From Rs1 sp029027825 (GTDB taxonomy: Bacteria > Pseudomonadota > Gammaproteobacteria > Pseudomonadales > Balneatricaceae), in the NCBI GenBank assembly GCA_029027825.1, contig CP093399.1, positions 3,596,001 through 3,660,000 of the forward strand: a stretch of DNA of 64,000 nucleotides, read 5' to 3'. This document shows, in pieces, positions 26,643-35,986 of the stretch. The position numbers were made by a program, and so were the translations under genes. The first letter of the stretch is position 1, and each line of letters starts with the position of its first letter. The notes beneath the pieces are model-generated. The model saw nothing but the letters and a program-made list of their open reading frames with translations. It was not told the DNA's origin and ran no database searches.

Positions 26643-28429
26643 TGTACCATACAATCCCCGACACTAGACCTTGCACGCCGCTACTAGACAGCATTAATCA
26701 CCCCGAAGACCTAAGATTACTCGCTGTCCAGCAACTTCCTGAACTCGCCATGCAACTGCGCTCTTTTTTACTTTACAGTGTCGGCCAAACTGGCGGGCAC
26801 TTTGGCGGCGGCTTGGGAGTGGTGGAGCTAACCATCGCTTTACACTACTTATTTGACACCCCTCATGACCACTTGGTATGGGATGTAGGTCACCAAAGTT
26901 ACCCGCACAAAATATTGACCCAGCGCCGCGAGGCGCTGCTCAGCATTCGGCAATTAGATGGTTTACATCCTTTTCCCGACCGGCTTGAAAGTGCATTCGA
27001 CGATTTTGGTACCGGCCACTCCAGCACCTCGATTAGCGCCGCGCTTGGATTCTGTATTGCCGATCGCTTAAACCACCTAGAGCACTACAGTATCGCGGTG
27101 ATTGGCGATGGTGCACTGACCGCTGGGATTGCTTTTGAGGCGTTAAATCACGCCTCGCACGTCGATGCAAACTTGCTGGTGATTCTTAATGACAACGATA
27201 TGTCTATATCAAAAAATGAGGGTGGGCTGGCAAAATATTTGGCCAGTAAGCTTAAATCCAGCGACGCTGGCATTGCAAATACCGCGCTGTTTGAAGCATT
27301 GGCCTTCGCTTACACTGGCCCGATTGATGGGCATGATTTTCCCGCACTTTTAAGTGCCTTAAAAAAGCTAAAAACCCAATCTGGTCCCCAGTTTTTACAC
27401 ATCATCACCAAAAAAGGCAAGGGATTTTCACCCGCTGAATCAGACCCAGTTGGCTATCACGCCATCACTAAAATAGAATCTTTAGCCGCCACTTCGCAAT
27501 CGGCTAAAGCCAAAACTTTTGCCAATATTTTTGGTCAATGGCTGCTAACTACTGCCGCCAGAGACCCCAAGCTAGTCGCCATAACGCCCGCCATGAAAGA
27601 GGGCTCTGACCTGGTAGATTTTGCCAAGAAATATCCGCAGCGGTATTTTGATGTGGCGATCGCCGAGCAACACGCTCTGACCTTTGCCGCAGGCTTAGCT
27701 TGTGCCGATATAAAACCGGTGGTGGCAATCTACTCCACTTTTTTACAGCGCGGCTACGACCAGTACATTCACGATATAGCGATCCAAAATCTCAACGTTA
27801 TTCTGGCGATCGACCGGGCGGGTCTAGTTGGTCAAGACGGTCCCACTCATGCCGGCTGCTACGATATTGCCGCACTGCGCTGCATTCCCAATACTGTCAT
27901 CATGACCCCTAGTAACGAACAGGAGCTATGGCTAGCTCTGAACACCGCTCACCGGCATACGGGCCCGATAGCCATAAGATATCCACGGGGCTCTGGCGAT
28001 GGCGGTGCTGTGGATAAAAACAATCACACTGTCAATTTAGGTGCCGCTAAGCTGTTACGACGCAGCCACAACAATACTGGTCAAGCGCTGCTAAATTTCG
28101 GCCCTTTGTTAGACAGTGCCAAAATAGTTGCGCAAGAGCTGGATTTGACCTTAGTCGATATGCGCTTTGTAAAACCTTTAGATGAAACTTTGCTCAGCCA
28201 GTTGGCGACTGACCATCAACATTTTTTCACCTTAGAAGATCATGCAATCGCCGCTGGAGCTGGCTCTGCTGTCAGTGAATTTTTGGCGAGTAAAGCGGTG
28301 ACCTTTACTCATTTAGGCATCCCAGACAGATTGATTCCCCACGCAACACGAGAGCAACAGTTAGAAATCTGTGGGTTAGATGTGCAGGGGATTCGAGCGG
28401 CGGTGTTAAAATATAGAGCGGCAGAGTAG
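26642..28429 (+). CDS. dxs: 1-deoxy-D-xylulose-5-phosphate synthase
   Basis: Thiamine-diphosphate enzyme that condenses pyruvate and glyceraldehyde 3-phosphate, the first step of the MEP isoprenoid pathway; DXP also feeds thiamine and pyridoxal synthesis. 595 residues, slightly shorter than the usual ~620. Seen: GGHFGGGLG, WDVGHQSYPHKIL, the cofactor motif GDGALTAG...NDNDMSIS, EQHALTFAAGLA and DGPTHAG. ATG 26642 overlaps the ispA stop; a TTG three bases earlier is in frame but less likely. Last gene of its operon. Confidence 0.95.
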   Translation: MYHTIPDTRPCTPLLDSINHPEDLRLLAVQQLPELAMQLRSFLLYSVGQTGGHFGGGLGVVELTIALHYLFDTPHDHLVWDVGHQSYPHKILTQRREALLSIRQLDGLHPFPDRLESAFDDFGTGHSSTSISAALGFCIADRLNHLEHYSIAVIGDGALTAGIAFEALNHASHVDANLLVILNDNDMSISKNEGGLAKYLASKLKSSDAGIANTALFEALAFAYTGPIDGHDFPALLSALKKLKTQSGPQFLHIITKKGKGFSPAESDPVGYHAITKIESLAATSQSAKAKTFANIFGQWLLTTAARDPKLVAITPAMKEGSDLVDFAKKYPQRYFDVAIAEQHALTFAAGLACADIKPVVAIYSTFLQRGYDQYIHDIAIQNLNVILAIDRAGLVGQDGPTHAGCYDIAALRCIPNTVIMTPSNEQELWLALNTAHRHTGPIAIRYPRGSGDGGAVDKNNHTVNLGAAKLLRRSHNNTGQALLNFGPLLDSAKIVAQELDLTLVDMRFVKPLDETLLSQLATDHQHFFTLEDHAIAAGAGSAVSEFLASKAVTFTHLGIPDRLIPHATREQQLEICGLDVQGIRAAVLKYRAAE

Positions 28430-28534
28430 CCACTTATGGACATGGCTCGGTGTTATGAAAAAATTGAGCGACATTTTAGCTAATGGCAAGCAGACAGCCC
28501 AGCTAAGGTAGCAAAGCCAAGCTTTATATACTTA

Positions 28535-28868
28535 CCTGATTAGCCATGTGTCTCCGCCACAGCGCAGCAAAAGATGCTTTTAATCTCTTCTCTGTGTCCT
28601 CTGTGGTAAAACCAATCCTTTAAAGATTTTTTCACCACAGAGGACACAGAGGCGCTGCGCTGCACAGAGGGAAAACAAAACACTACCTGATTAGTGCTGT
28701 ATCTTCACAGACAAACCTAAAGTAAAAATAAATTACAAATAAATGACCTGGCTATAATCTAAACCATTATTAAATGATAAAAATATATTATAACTTCGCT
28801 TAACTTGTTGGAATTAATAACTTTGTTAGACAGCTGTCAAGTCAAGCGGAGTATGATGGTCAATCAGG
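28535..28868 (-). repeat. Family B element, copy B2
   Basis: A 334-bp non-coding element, reverse-oriented relative to B1. Ends CCTGATTAGCC and GGTCAATCAGG, flanked by a perfect 8-bp duplication TATACTTA (28527-28534 and 28869-28876). It is made of a CACAGAG-hairpin unit (28535-28684) followed by a 184-bp unit with its own CCTGATTAG end (28685-28868). It fills the 470-nt gap between dxs and ribA, which otherwise holds no gene. Confidence 0.88.
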
Positions 28869-28897
28869 TATACTTATGTCCAATACAGCTGAAAAGA

Positions 28898-29524
28898 TTA
28901 TGCTTTAGAGTCTTCCAGCAAGTGCCCTAACTTACCTGCCTTAGTCGCTAGGTAACCGGCATTGTGACTATTTTTTCCCACTTGAATCGGCTCTCTGCTA
29001 CTCACCTGTACGCCAAACTCTTCCATAGCGGCAACTTTTTTCGGATTATTGGTCATCAATCGCAGCCGCTTTATACCAAAGTGTTCTAACATCGGCAGGC
29101 ACATACTGTATTCACGCAGATCCGCATCAAAGCCTAAATGCTCATTCGCCTCGACGGTATCAGCACCTTGGTCTTGCAGATGATAAGCCTTAATTTTATT
29201 CAGCAAACCTATGCCGCGCCCCTCTTGACGAAGGTATAAAAGGATACCGCGACCTTCTTTAGCAATGCGCGTCAGTGCTTCTTGAAGCTGAAAACCACAG
29301 TCACAACGCAAACTAAATAAAGCGTCACCGGTTAGACACTCCGAGTGAATTCGGGCCAGAACCGGTTGGTCAGTGCTTACATCACCATACACTAATGCAA
29401 TGTGTTCCTTGCCAGTCACCGTGTCTTCAAAGCCAACCATCGTAAAAGTTCCCATCGGCATAGGTAACTTAGATTCGGCGATATAATGTATATTAGTTTT
29501 CACAGTCTGATCTTTTACGGACAC
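28898..29524 (-). CDS. ribA: GTP cyclohydrolase II
   Basis: Opens and deformylates GTP in the first committed step of riboflavin synthesis. 208 residues. The zinc cysteines are seen in SECLTGDALFSLRCDCGFQL, followed by the catalytic LRQEGRGIGLLNKI. The start is a GTG with GAGG 6 nt upstream. It lies at the end of the riboflavin gene block but ~90 nt after pgpA. It supplies the cyclohydrolase activity that the ribBA C-terminal domain here lacks. Confidence 0.95.
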   Translation of the reverse strand: MSVKDQTVKTNIHYIAESKLPMPMGTFTMVGFEDTVTGKEHIALVYGDVSTDQPVLARIHSECLTGDALFSLRCDCGFQLQEALTRIAKEGRGILLYLRQEGRGIGLLNKIKAYHLQDQGADTVEANEHLGFDADLREYSMCLPMLEHFGIKRLRLMTNNPKKVAAMEEFGVQVSSREPIQVGKNSHNAGYLATKAGKLGHLLEDSKA

Positions 29525-29615
29525 TTATTACCTCTACCTTACAACTTAGCTTGCAGCCTCAATCTCGTGTTTACAGAGACTGCTCAATATCTATATGTGG
29601 GCACTAAACTGGTAT

Positions 29616-30104
29616 TTACAACAAAAAATAATTAATTAAATGCAAGCAACCCAACGCCATTAATCCAGCCACTATGTCATCGACCATAATACCTAATCCA
29701 CCGGCGACGTTTCTATCAATCCAATCAATCGGCCAAGGCTTTATGATATCGAAAAATCTAAATAAAGCGAACCCCAAAACGACAGTGGTAAAACTGACAG
29801 GGATGGCGATCATGGTAATCCAAAAACCGGCAAACTCATCCCAGACGATACTCGGATCATCATGCACTCCCATATCGTCTGCAGTTTTGCCACAGATGTG
29901 CACACCGTAAGTACAGGCGGCGATCACCAGTATTATATATAGCCATAGCGGCAGTAGCGACAGCAGTAAAAACAAGGGTATGGCCGCTAATGTACCGAAA
30001 GTGCCCGGTGCCTTAGGTGCCAAACCACTGCCAAAGCCAAAGGCTAATAAATGCACCGGATCTTGGAGCTTTGCGGGTAGTTTAGATTTGTAATCAAATT
30101 TCAC
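29616..30104 (-). CDS. pgpA: Phosphatidylglycerophosphatase A
   Basis: Dephosphorylates phosphatidylglycerophosphate to phosphatidylglycerol at the inner membrane. 162 residues. Characteristic elements: FGSGLAPKAPGTFGTLAAIP near the N-terminus, DDPSIVWDEFAGFW, and DRNVAGGLGIMVDD near the C-terminus, with about four hydrophobic helices. The position after thiL follows the common gammaproteobacterial order nusB-thiL-pgpA. Confidence 0.94.
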   Translation of the reverse strand: MKFDYKSKLPAKLQDPVHLLAFGFGSGLAPKAPGTFGTLAAIPLFLLLSLLPLWLYIILVIAACTYGVHICGKTADDMGVHDDPSIVWDEFAGFWITMIAIPVSFTTVVLGFALFRFFDIIKPWPIDWIDRNVAGGLGIMVDDIVAGLMALGCLHLINYFLL

Positions 30105-30134
30105 TGTTATTTATTACCTTGAGTTTAGCTATCT

Positions 30135-31097
30135 TTAGAAATGCTTATAACCAGCAGCAGAAATATCCCGCCACTGCCCATCCTGCATCAGCTGCAAACC
30201 ATTACCCGCCGTTATTGTACCGACAGCAGTAACTGCTACATTATGATTTTGCAGACGTTTTTGCAAACTAGGCCAGTCTTTGAGCGGCACCGTAAAACAC
30301 AATTCAAAATCTTCTCCGCCATTCAAAGCCCACTCTAAAGCCAATTCACCAGCCACTTGCTGTAGCGCTAACGAGCGCGGTATCAATGCTGTATCTAACT
30401 GCGCCGCGACTTTTGACTGGGTGAGAATATGCTGTAAATCGGCCAAAAAACCATCTGACACATCAATACAAGCAGAGGCACTGTCTTTGATCAACAAGCC
30501 GGTAGCTATTCTTGGGGTCGGTCGGTAGTAACGAGTTCGCAGATAATCATGCTGGGGATTGGCAATGTCGCTGCCAAGCAAGCTTAAACCTGCCCGGCTA
30601 TCGCCCAAGCTACCACTGACACAAATCACATCTCCGACACTGGCACCACTGCGCAGCAACGCAGCACCTTTAGCGACGAAGCCTTGTACTTGAACCGTTA
30701 AGGTAAGCGGCCCTCTAGTAGTATCTCCGCCGACTAAGGTCAGCTGATAAGCTGCTGCTGCCGCACTGAGGTTCTCGCTAAACTCTTGTAGCCAATCGGC
30801 GCTGAGGTCTGGCAAGGTCAAGGCTAAAGTAAAACTATTCGGTTCAGCCCCCATCGCAGCGAGATCACTAACCGCAGATCCTAGTAGACGCCAGGCGATG
30901 TTGGCTGCAGATGTTCCCCTGAGAAAGTGCACCCCCTCAACTAAAGTATCAATTGAAACGACTAATTCAGTAGCGACCGGAATTTGCAAGATCGCGCAGT
31001 CATCACCAATGCCTTTGACAATGGCGTGGTTACGCTGAGAAGCCTGAAAATTTGGCTGTTCAAAATAGCGTTTTATCAGTGCGAACTCATCCATCAT
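30135..31097 (-). CDS. thiL: Thiamine-monophosphate kinase
   Basis: Phosphorylates thiamine monophosphate to the active cofactor thiamine diphosphate. About 320 residues, AIR-synthase/PurM-like fold. Seen: GIGDDCAIL (metal/ATP), VSIDTLVEGVHF, VSDLAAMGAEPN, and DVSDGFLADL. Two consecutive ATGs occur (31097 and 31094); either may be used. The gap to nusB is 4 nt, so it is cotranscribed. Confidence 0.95.
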   Translation of the reverse strand: MMDEFALIKRYFEQPNFQASQRNHAIVKGIGDDCAILQIPVATELVVSIDTLVEGVHFLRGTSAANIAWRLLGSAVSDLAAMGAEPNSFTLALTLPDLSADWLQEFSENLSAAAAAYQLTLVGGDTTRGPLTLTVQVQGFVAKGAALLRSGASVGDVICVSGSLGDSRAGLSLLGSDIANPQHDYLRTRYYRPTPRIATGLLIKDSASACIDVSDGFLADLQHILTQSKVAAQLDTALIPRSLALQQVAGELALEWALNGGEDFELCFTVPLKDWPSLQKRLQNHNVAVTAVGTITAGNGLQLMQDGQWRDISAAGYKHF

Positions 31098-31101
31098 TTA
31101 A

Positions 31102-31608
31102 CTATTTCTTTTTGTTAGCTTCGTGACGGGCGCGTATTTCTACCATTCTGACTCGCTGAGCCAGCTTATCGAGAATACCATTGACGTATTTGTGACTTTC
31201 AGTGGCGCCAAATATTTTCGCCAGATCAACGCTTTCATTGATCACTACTCGGTAGGGTACTCCCAACCGATGAATCAGCTCAAAACTACCGATCCGCAAA
31301 ACCGCCCGTTCAATCGGGTCTAGATCATCTAAAGCACGATCTAGAAAGGGGCCGTAGGCCGCATCTAATTCAGTGCTATTACTGGAGACACCCCGTAAAA
31401 TTTCACTAAACAAAGAGACATCGGTCTGCGACATATCATTATCAGTGCGAAACATCGCTTCAATTTCATTGATTGGCTGCCCGGCCATCTGCCAAGAGTA
31501 CACTGCTTGCACGGCAAATTTACGCGCCGCGCGCCGCATTTCGGTTTTGGAAGCTTTCTTGTTGCTCTTCTTCGCTGGAGATGAGCCTTGATCTTGATCT
31601 TGTGTCAC
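31102..31608 (-). CDS. nusB: Transcription antitermination factor NusB
   Basis: RNA-binding factor that, with NusE/S10, assembles antitermination complexes on rRNA leaders. 168 residues including a ~20-residue lysine/serine-rich N-terminal extension. Core features: ARKFAVQAVYSWQM, ILRGV, DALDDLDPIERAVLRIGSFEL and VVINESVDLAKIFGATESHKYVNG (shown here in parts). The start is GTG, 4 nt after the ribH stop; ribosome recruitment probably relies on coupling. Confidence 0.94.
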   Translation of the reverse strand: MTQDQDQGSSPAKKSNKKASKTEMRRAARKFAVQAVYSWQMAGQPINEIEAMFRTDNDMSQTDVSLFSEILRGVSSNSTELDAAYGPFLDRALDDLDPIERAVLRIGSFELIHRLGVPYRVVINESVDLAKIFGATESHKYVNGILDKLAQRVRMVEIRARHEANKKK

Positions 31609-31612
31609 TTAA

Positions 31613-32086
31613 TTAAACCTCTAGGTTGCGCAGTACGCTAACCATTTCAATCGCAGACAAAGCAGCTTCTGCCCCTTTGTTTCCCGCTTTAGTACCAGAG
31701 CGCTCGATAGCTTGCTCGATACTGTTGACTGTTAAAATGCCGTTGGCTACAGGAATGTTAAAATCCATCGCCACTTGCGCCACCCCTTTAGAACTCTCGC
31801 CGGATACATACTCAAAATGCGGCGTGCCACCACGAATAACCGCCCCCAGAGCGATGATCGCATCATCTCTCTTTTGCGCGGCAACCTTCTGCACCACCAA
31901 GGGTATTTCAAAGGCACCAGGCACCCGTACTACCCGTACATCTTGATCTTTAATGCCATGTCGCTTTAAAGTATCTAAGGCGCCTTGCAACAAGCTCTCA
32001 ACCACAAAGGCGTTAAAACGACCGACCACAATAGTGTATTTACCACCACCTGAGACGTAGTCCCCTTCTATAATTTGTACTGACAT
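31613..32086 (-). CDS. ribH: 6,7-dimethyl-8-ribityllumazine synthase
   Basis: Condenses the pyrimidine intermediate with 3,4-dihydroxy-2-butanone 4-phosphate to lumazine. 157 residues, as usual. Seen: VVGRFNAFVVESLL, VRVPGAFEIPLV, ALGAVIRGGTPHFEYV (phosphate and catalytic His region) and NGILTVNSIEQAIERSG. Lies in the operon between ribBA (10 nt) and nusB (4 nt). Confidence 0.96.
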   Translation of the reverse strand: MSVQIIEGDYVSGGGKYTIVVGRFNAFVVESLLQGALDTLKRHGIKDQDVRVVRVPGAFEIPLVVQKVAAQKRDDAIIALGAVIRGGTPHFEYVSGESSKGVAQVAMDFNIPVANGILTVNSIEQAIERSGTKAGNKGAEAALSAIEMVSVLRNLEV

Positions 32087-32096
32087 TTTTCACCCT

Positions 32097-33209
32097 TTAT
32101 TCGCAAGTAATATATTCGCTAATTTCTAAGTCAAACCCAGATATTGCATTAAATTTTATTTGTGAGCTCATCAACTTCATTTTACCGATATTCAGGTCGC
32201 GAAGTATTTGTGAACCAGTGCCGACCGTTAAATAAGCACCCGATGAGCTGTAGTTAGCGGGGGCTGGGCGAGCAGAGGTTTTCACCAACAAACGCTCTAA
32301 GGCCACTGCAAAGTCTTCTTTCTCACCATTATCTAACAACAGCACTACTCCACTTTCTTCGCTGGCCACTTTGGCTAATGCCTTGTCGACACTCCAGTGG
32401 ACTTCACTGCCAAGCCCTACCATATCGCGCAGTTCATCCCCGCGCATATGCACTCTGACCAACGTTGGTTTACTTTTATCAATGTCCCCTTTGACGAACG
32501 CTAAATGGGTGACATTTTGGATGGAGTCAGAGTAAGAAATACAGTTAAATTCACCGTACTTAGTGGTAACTAAAGCTTCACTGGTGCGCTCAATGGTATG
32601 CTCGTTAGTGGTCCGATAGTGAATTAAATCAGCAATAGTGCCGATTTTCAGTTGGTGCTTTTCTGCAAACTTTTCCAGGTCTGGACGCCGCGCCATCGAG
32701 CCGTCATCATTCATAATTTCGACAATTGCCGCCGCGGGAATCATCCCTGCTAAGCGCGCCAAATCGCATCCAGCTTCAGTGTGTCCCGCTCGGCGTAAAA
32801 CGCCACCAGGCTGCGCCATTAATGGAAAAATGTGCCCCGGCTGTACGATGTCTTCAGCAGCGGCATTGGCACGCACCGCAACCCGAATTGTCTGCGCACG
32901 ATCTGCAGCAGAAATACCGGTAGTGACTCCCTCTGCCGCTTCAATTGACAAAGTAAAGTTGGTTTCAAAGGCCGCGCCATTACTCTGTACCATCAGCGGT
33001 AACTTTAATTGCTTACAGCGCTCTTGAGTCAAAGTTAAACAGATCAGGCCACGTGCATGAGTCGCCATGAAGTTAATATCTTCAGCTCTGACCATTTCGG
33101 CGGCAATCACTAAGTCGCCTTCATTTTCTCGGTCTTCGTCATCCATTAAGATGACCATTTTACCTTGACGAATATCATTAATTATTTCTTCTGGGCTGTT
33201 TAGCTCCAT
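32097..33209 (-). CDS. ribBA: 3,4-dihydroxy-2-butanone-4-phosphate synthase with degenerate GTP cyclohydrolase II-like domain
   Basis: 370 residues. The N-terminal domain (~1-200) is a complete DHBP synthase: DDEDRENEGDLVIAAE, THARGLICL, GHTEAGCDLARLAGM. The C-terminal domain (~205-370) is cyclohydrolase-II-like but lacks the zinc cysteines; the equivalent stretch reads RVHMRGDELRDMVG. So only the DHBP synthase step is expected, a RibBX-type protein. Retention of an intact stand-alone ribA at 28898 fits that reading. The C-terminal domain may regulate or stabilise the enzyme (inference). Confidence 0.93.
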   Translation of the reverse strand: MELNSPEEIINDIRQGKMVILMDDEDRENEGDLVIAAEMVRAEDINFMATHARGLICLTLTQERCKQLKLPLMVQSNGAAFETNFTLSIEAAEGVTTGISAADRAQTIRVAVRANAAAEDIVQPGHIFPLMAQPGGVLRRAGHTEAGCDLARLAGMIPAAAIVEIMNDDGSMARRPDLEKFAEKHQLKIGTIADLIHYRTTNEHTIERTSEALVTTKYGEFNCISYSDSIQNVTHLAFVKGDIDKSKPTLVRVHMRGDELRDMVGLGSEVHWSVDKALAKVASEESGVVLLLDNGEKEDFAVALERLLVKTSARPAPANYSSSGAYLTVGTGSQILRDLNIGKMKLMSSQIKFNAISGFDLEISEYITCE

Positions 33210-33239
33210 GACACTTTCTTCTCTACAATAGACTAAGGT

Positions 33240-33908
33240 TTATTTCAAGAATCCGAATTCGGCCAACTTGGCCATATCTACCCCTGAATGACGACTACTT
33301 GCCGATACTTGCTGCTGGGAGTTATTCAATAATCGCTCCATATAGCGAGCAATTATATCTACTTCCAAATGCACTGTTGAACCCACTTGGTAGTCGGCCA
33401 ACAATGTTTGCGCCGCGGTGTGCGGCACAATGTTCAAACTGAATTGATCTCGCTCGACACTGTTAACGGTTAAACTGACACCATCGACTGTGATTGAGCC
33501 TTTTGCCGCTATGTAGTGAGCGATGCTCGAGTCTGCTTTGACTAAGTATTTAATCGAACGAGCATCTTGGCTGCGCTCGACTATCTGACCTAGAGCATCT
33601 ACATGTCCGGTTACAATATGACCGCCCATGCGCGTGGTCGGCAGTAAAGCTTTTTCTAAATTAACTCTCTTTCCCGCTTGAATCTGCACAAAATTAGTAT
33701 GCACTAAAGTTTCAACGGACACGTCGGCCCAAAACCCATCTCCCGGTAACGCGATGACGGTTAAGCAGACGCCATTAGTCGCAATACTATCGCCGATTGT
33801 CACATCGGATAAATCTAAACTGCCAGAGCGAATATATAACTGCATATCCCCCTGCTGCATTTTAACAGCTGCCACTGTACCTATTGACTCTATTATACCT
33901 GTAAACAT
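33240..33908 (-). CDS. ribE: Riboflavin synthase, alpha chain
   Basis: Dismutates two lumazine molecules to riboflavin plus the pyrimidine intermediate. 222 residues with the two repeated lumazine-binding barrels (MFTGIIESIGTV and the second half from about HIVTGHVDALGQIV). The start at 33908 is chosen because MFTGIIE is the family N-terminus and GGAG lies 10 nt upstream; an upstream in-frame ATG at 33938 would add ten unlikely residues. Confidence 0.95.
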   Translation of the reverse strand: MFTGIIESIGTVAAVKMQQGDMQLYIRSGSLDLSDVTIGDSIATNGVCLTVIALPGDGFWADVSVETLVHTNFVQIQAGKRVNLEKALLPTTRMGGHIVTGHVDALGQIVERSQDARSIKYLVKADSSIAHYIAAKGSITVDGVSLTVNSVERDQFSLNIVPHTAAQTLLADYQVGSTVHLEVDIIARYMERLLNNSQQQVSASSRHSGVDMAKLAEFGFLK

Positions 33909-34070
33909 AAATACTGTTCTCCGAGCGCTCTGCATCAATTCGCTAACTCGCGCTAAAACAGGTGCAAACCGATAAAATTGCTTAACCTACTTCAATATTA
34001 GCCTTTACTAGTGATTCAGCGCTAGGCTGATTTGAGTAATGATAGCCTGCTATTACAGTTAGTTATCTAT

Positions 34071-34112
34071 ACTCTCTATACTCTCTGTACTCTCTGTACT
34101 CTCTGTACTCTC
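34071..34112. repeat. 9-bp tandem repeat beside the ribD stop
   Basis: About 4.5 units of ACTCTCTGT (first unit ACTCTCTAT) running into the ribD stop codon. It lies in the ~200-nt gap between ribD and ribE. No FMN riboswitch-like structure is visible in that gap. Confidence 0.8.
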
Positions 34113-35244
34113 ACAGTGCATTTTCACTAGCCGCTTGGTAGCACAGTTTAAGATCATCGCCCACCATTTCCTGTGAAACTAACACCAAGCGCTGTTGTTG
34201 TGCCATTTTATCTTTCGCTATTGCCAGTAGCGGCCGAGCACTAGCGCCTAAAATTGTCGGCGCCATATAGACCGTCAACTGGTCAAATAATCCCTGCTCC
34301 ACAAAACTACCCGCCAGCGTTGCCCCTGCTTCAACCAACACTGAGTTGCAGTGTTCATGTACTGCTAAATAATCTAACAATGCTGCCAGGTCTATTCGCC
34401 CCTTTGAATCGGGTAGTGAAATCAGATCTCGGTCAGTATTATCCACCAGCGGCAGGGCAATAACTCGTAAAGTTCTTCCTGGCTGGTTTATGATTTTGGC
34501 ATTCGCGGCGAGCCGGTTATGCGAGTCGAGTACTACTCTTAAAGGTTGCTGGGCAGCAATCAACTGCAAATCGTATTCCGCTGCAGACAACCCCAATTCA
34601 GCGACGCGCACCATCAGCGATGAATTATCTTGTTCTATGGAACCGATGCCAGTGATGATGGCACAGCTAGTCGCTCTTAATCTCTGCACATCACTTCTTG
34701 CCGCAGCGCCCGTTATCCATTGAGACTCTCCACTTTGCATCGCGGTGCGACCGTCTAAGCTCATCGCTAATTTTATATTTACCCAGGGCCGCCGCTCGGA
34801 CATACGCTTAATAAAACCAACATTCAAAGCCGCCGCTTGCTCACTCATCAAGCCCGTTTCAACCTCGATTCCGGCCGCTCTTAACAACGCAAAGCCATTG
34901 CCAGCCACCAGCGGATTTGGATCTTGCATCGCGCAGACCACTCGGCTAATTTTTGCAGCGATGAGCGCCTGCGCACATGAGCCAGTTCTTCCCACATGAG
35001 AACAAGGCTCTAATGTGACGTAAGCGGTGGCGTTTTGTGTGACTGCCACACTCAAATCGGCGAGCGCATTAACCTCAGCGTGACCTCGCCCCGCCTGCAA
35101 GTGGTAGCCAACCCCAATTAGCTGTTGGTTTTTTACCAGCACGCATCCGACATTAGGGTTAGGGCTGGTGGTAAAACGTCCTTTGGCAGCGAACTGTATT
35201 GCCATAGCCATAAACGTTGCATCTAACACTGCGTTGTTATTCAT
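34111..35244 (-). CDS. ribD: Riboflavin biosynthesis deaminase/reductase RibD
   Basis: Bifunctional enzyme of 377 residues. The N-terminal deaminase domain has the zinc signature HAEVNAL and PCSHVGRTGSCAQAL. The C-terminal reductase domain (from ~150) has VNIKLAMSLDGRTA and SGESQWITG, VLVEAGATLAGSF. It performs the deamination and ribityl reduction after GTP cyclohydrolase II. The gap to nrdR is 7 nt, so nrdR-ribD form a transcription unit, the standard arrangement. Confidence 0.96.
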   Translation of the reverse strand: MNNNAVLDATFMAMAIQFAAKGRFTTSPNPNVGCVLVKNQQLIGVGYHLQAGRGHAEVNALADLSVAVTQNATAYVTLEPCSHVGRTGSCAQALIAAKISRVVCAMQDPNPLVAGNGFALLRAAGIEVETGLMSEQAAALNVGFIKRMSERRPWVNIKLAMSLDGRTAMQSGESQWITGAAARSDVQRLRATSCAIITGIGSIEQDNSSLMVRVAELGLSAAEYDLQLIAAQQPLRVVLDSHNRLAANAKIINQPGRTLRVIALPLVDNTDRDLISLPDSKGRIDLAALLDYLAVHEHCNSVLVEAGATLAGSFVEQGLFDQLTVYMAPTILGASARPLLAIAKDKMAQQQRLVLVSQEMVGDDLKLCYQAASENAL

Positions 35245-35251
35245 CTAAAGC

Positions 35252-35734
35252 TTACTGACCTGCATCACGAAGTGAAGCGGCACTATCTACGGCTAACCTG
35301 TCTATTTCGACTTTAAACTGACTAATATCTTCAAAGCTCCGATACACTGAGGCAAATCTAACGAAAGCTACTTGATCTAATTTTCGCAGTTCAGCCATGA
35401 CCGCTTCGCCTAATAATCTGGCGGGCACTTCCCGATCGCCAGAGGCACGGATTTGTAATTTAACTCGGTTTATCAATGCCTCTAATTCTTCGACACCGAC
35501 CGGCCGCTTTTCTAGAGCACGTAAAATTCCACCGCGCAGCTTTTGCTCGTCAAAAGGCTGAGTAGAACCATCTGACTTAATCAGGCGAGGCATTAATAAT
35601 TCGGCGGTTTCATAGGAAGTAAAACGTTCGTGGCAGGAAATACACTCTCGACGACGACGGACTTGCTGACCTTCCGCAACCAAACGAGAATCAACAACTT
35701 TAGTGTCTACAGCGGTGCAAAACGGACAATGCAT
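35252..35734 (-). CDS. nrdR: Transcriptional repressor NrdR
   Basis: Zinc-ribbon/ATP-cone repressor of ribonucleotide reductase genes, 160 residues. Zinc cysteines: CPFC near the N-terminus and CISC at about 36, in RRRRECISCHERFTSYE. The ATP-cone follows (LMPRLIKSDGSTQPFDEQKL). Leads the nrdR-ribD transcription unit. The upstream 250 nt presumably hold its promoter; AGGA precedes the ATG. Confidence 0.96.
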   Translation of the reverse strand: MHCPFCTAVDTKVVDSRLVAEGQQVRRRRECISCHERFTSYETAELLMPRLIKSDGSTQPFDEQKLRGGILRALEKRPVGVEELEALINRVKLQIRASGDREVPARLLGEAVMAELRKLDQVAFVRFASVYRSFEDISQFKVEIDRLAVDSAASLRDAGQ

Positions 35735-35986
35735 AATATAATCCTGTCAAAAAAGAGCGATTCTATAGTTAGTTTCCAACCGTATATACACACCGACTAT
35801 GAGCGGTTCTAGCAAAGCTGAAAACTAATTATCGATAAGATAATAGCTATCTGACATAAACTATTAAAGATGAGTACCAAGCGCATGCAGATAAGCGGCG
35901 TATTGTACCTCAGAAAATTCGAAGAAGGTAGAACAAGGAGGGCTGTGTACTATTTTAATAGAGCAAAAAATCACTGAGTAATTTAT

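Noticed and set aside
33909..34110. FMN riboswitch in the riboflavin operon
   Set aside because: The gap holds a 9-bp tandem repeat and no FMN-aptamer conserved blocks; the region upstream of nrdR shows none either.
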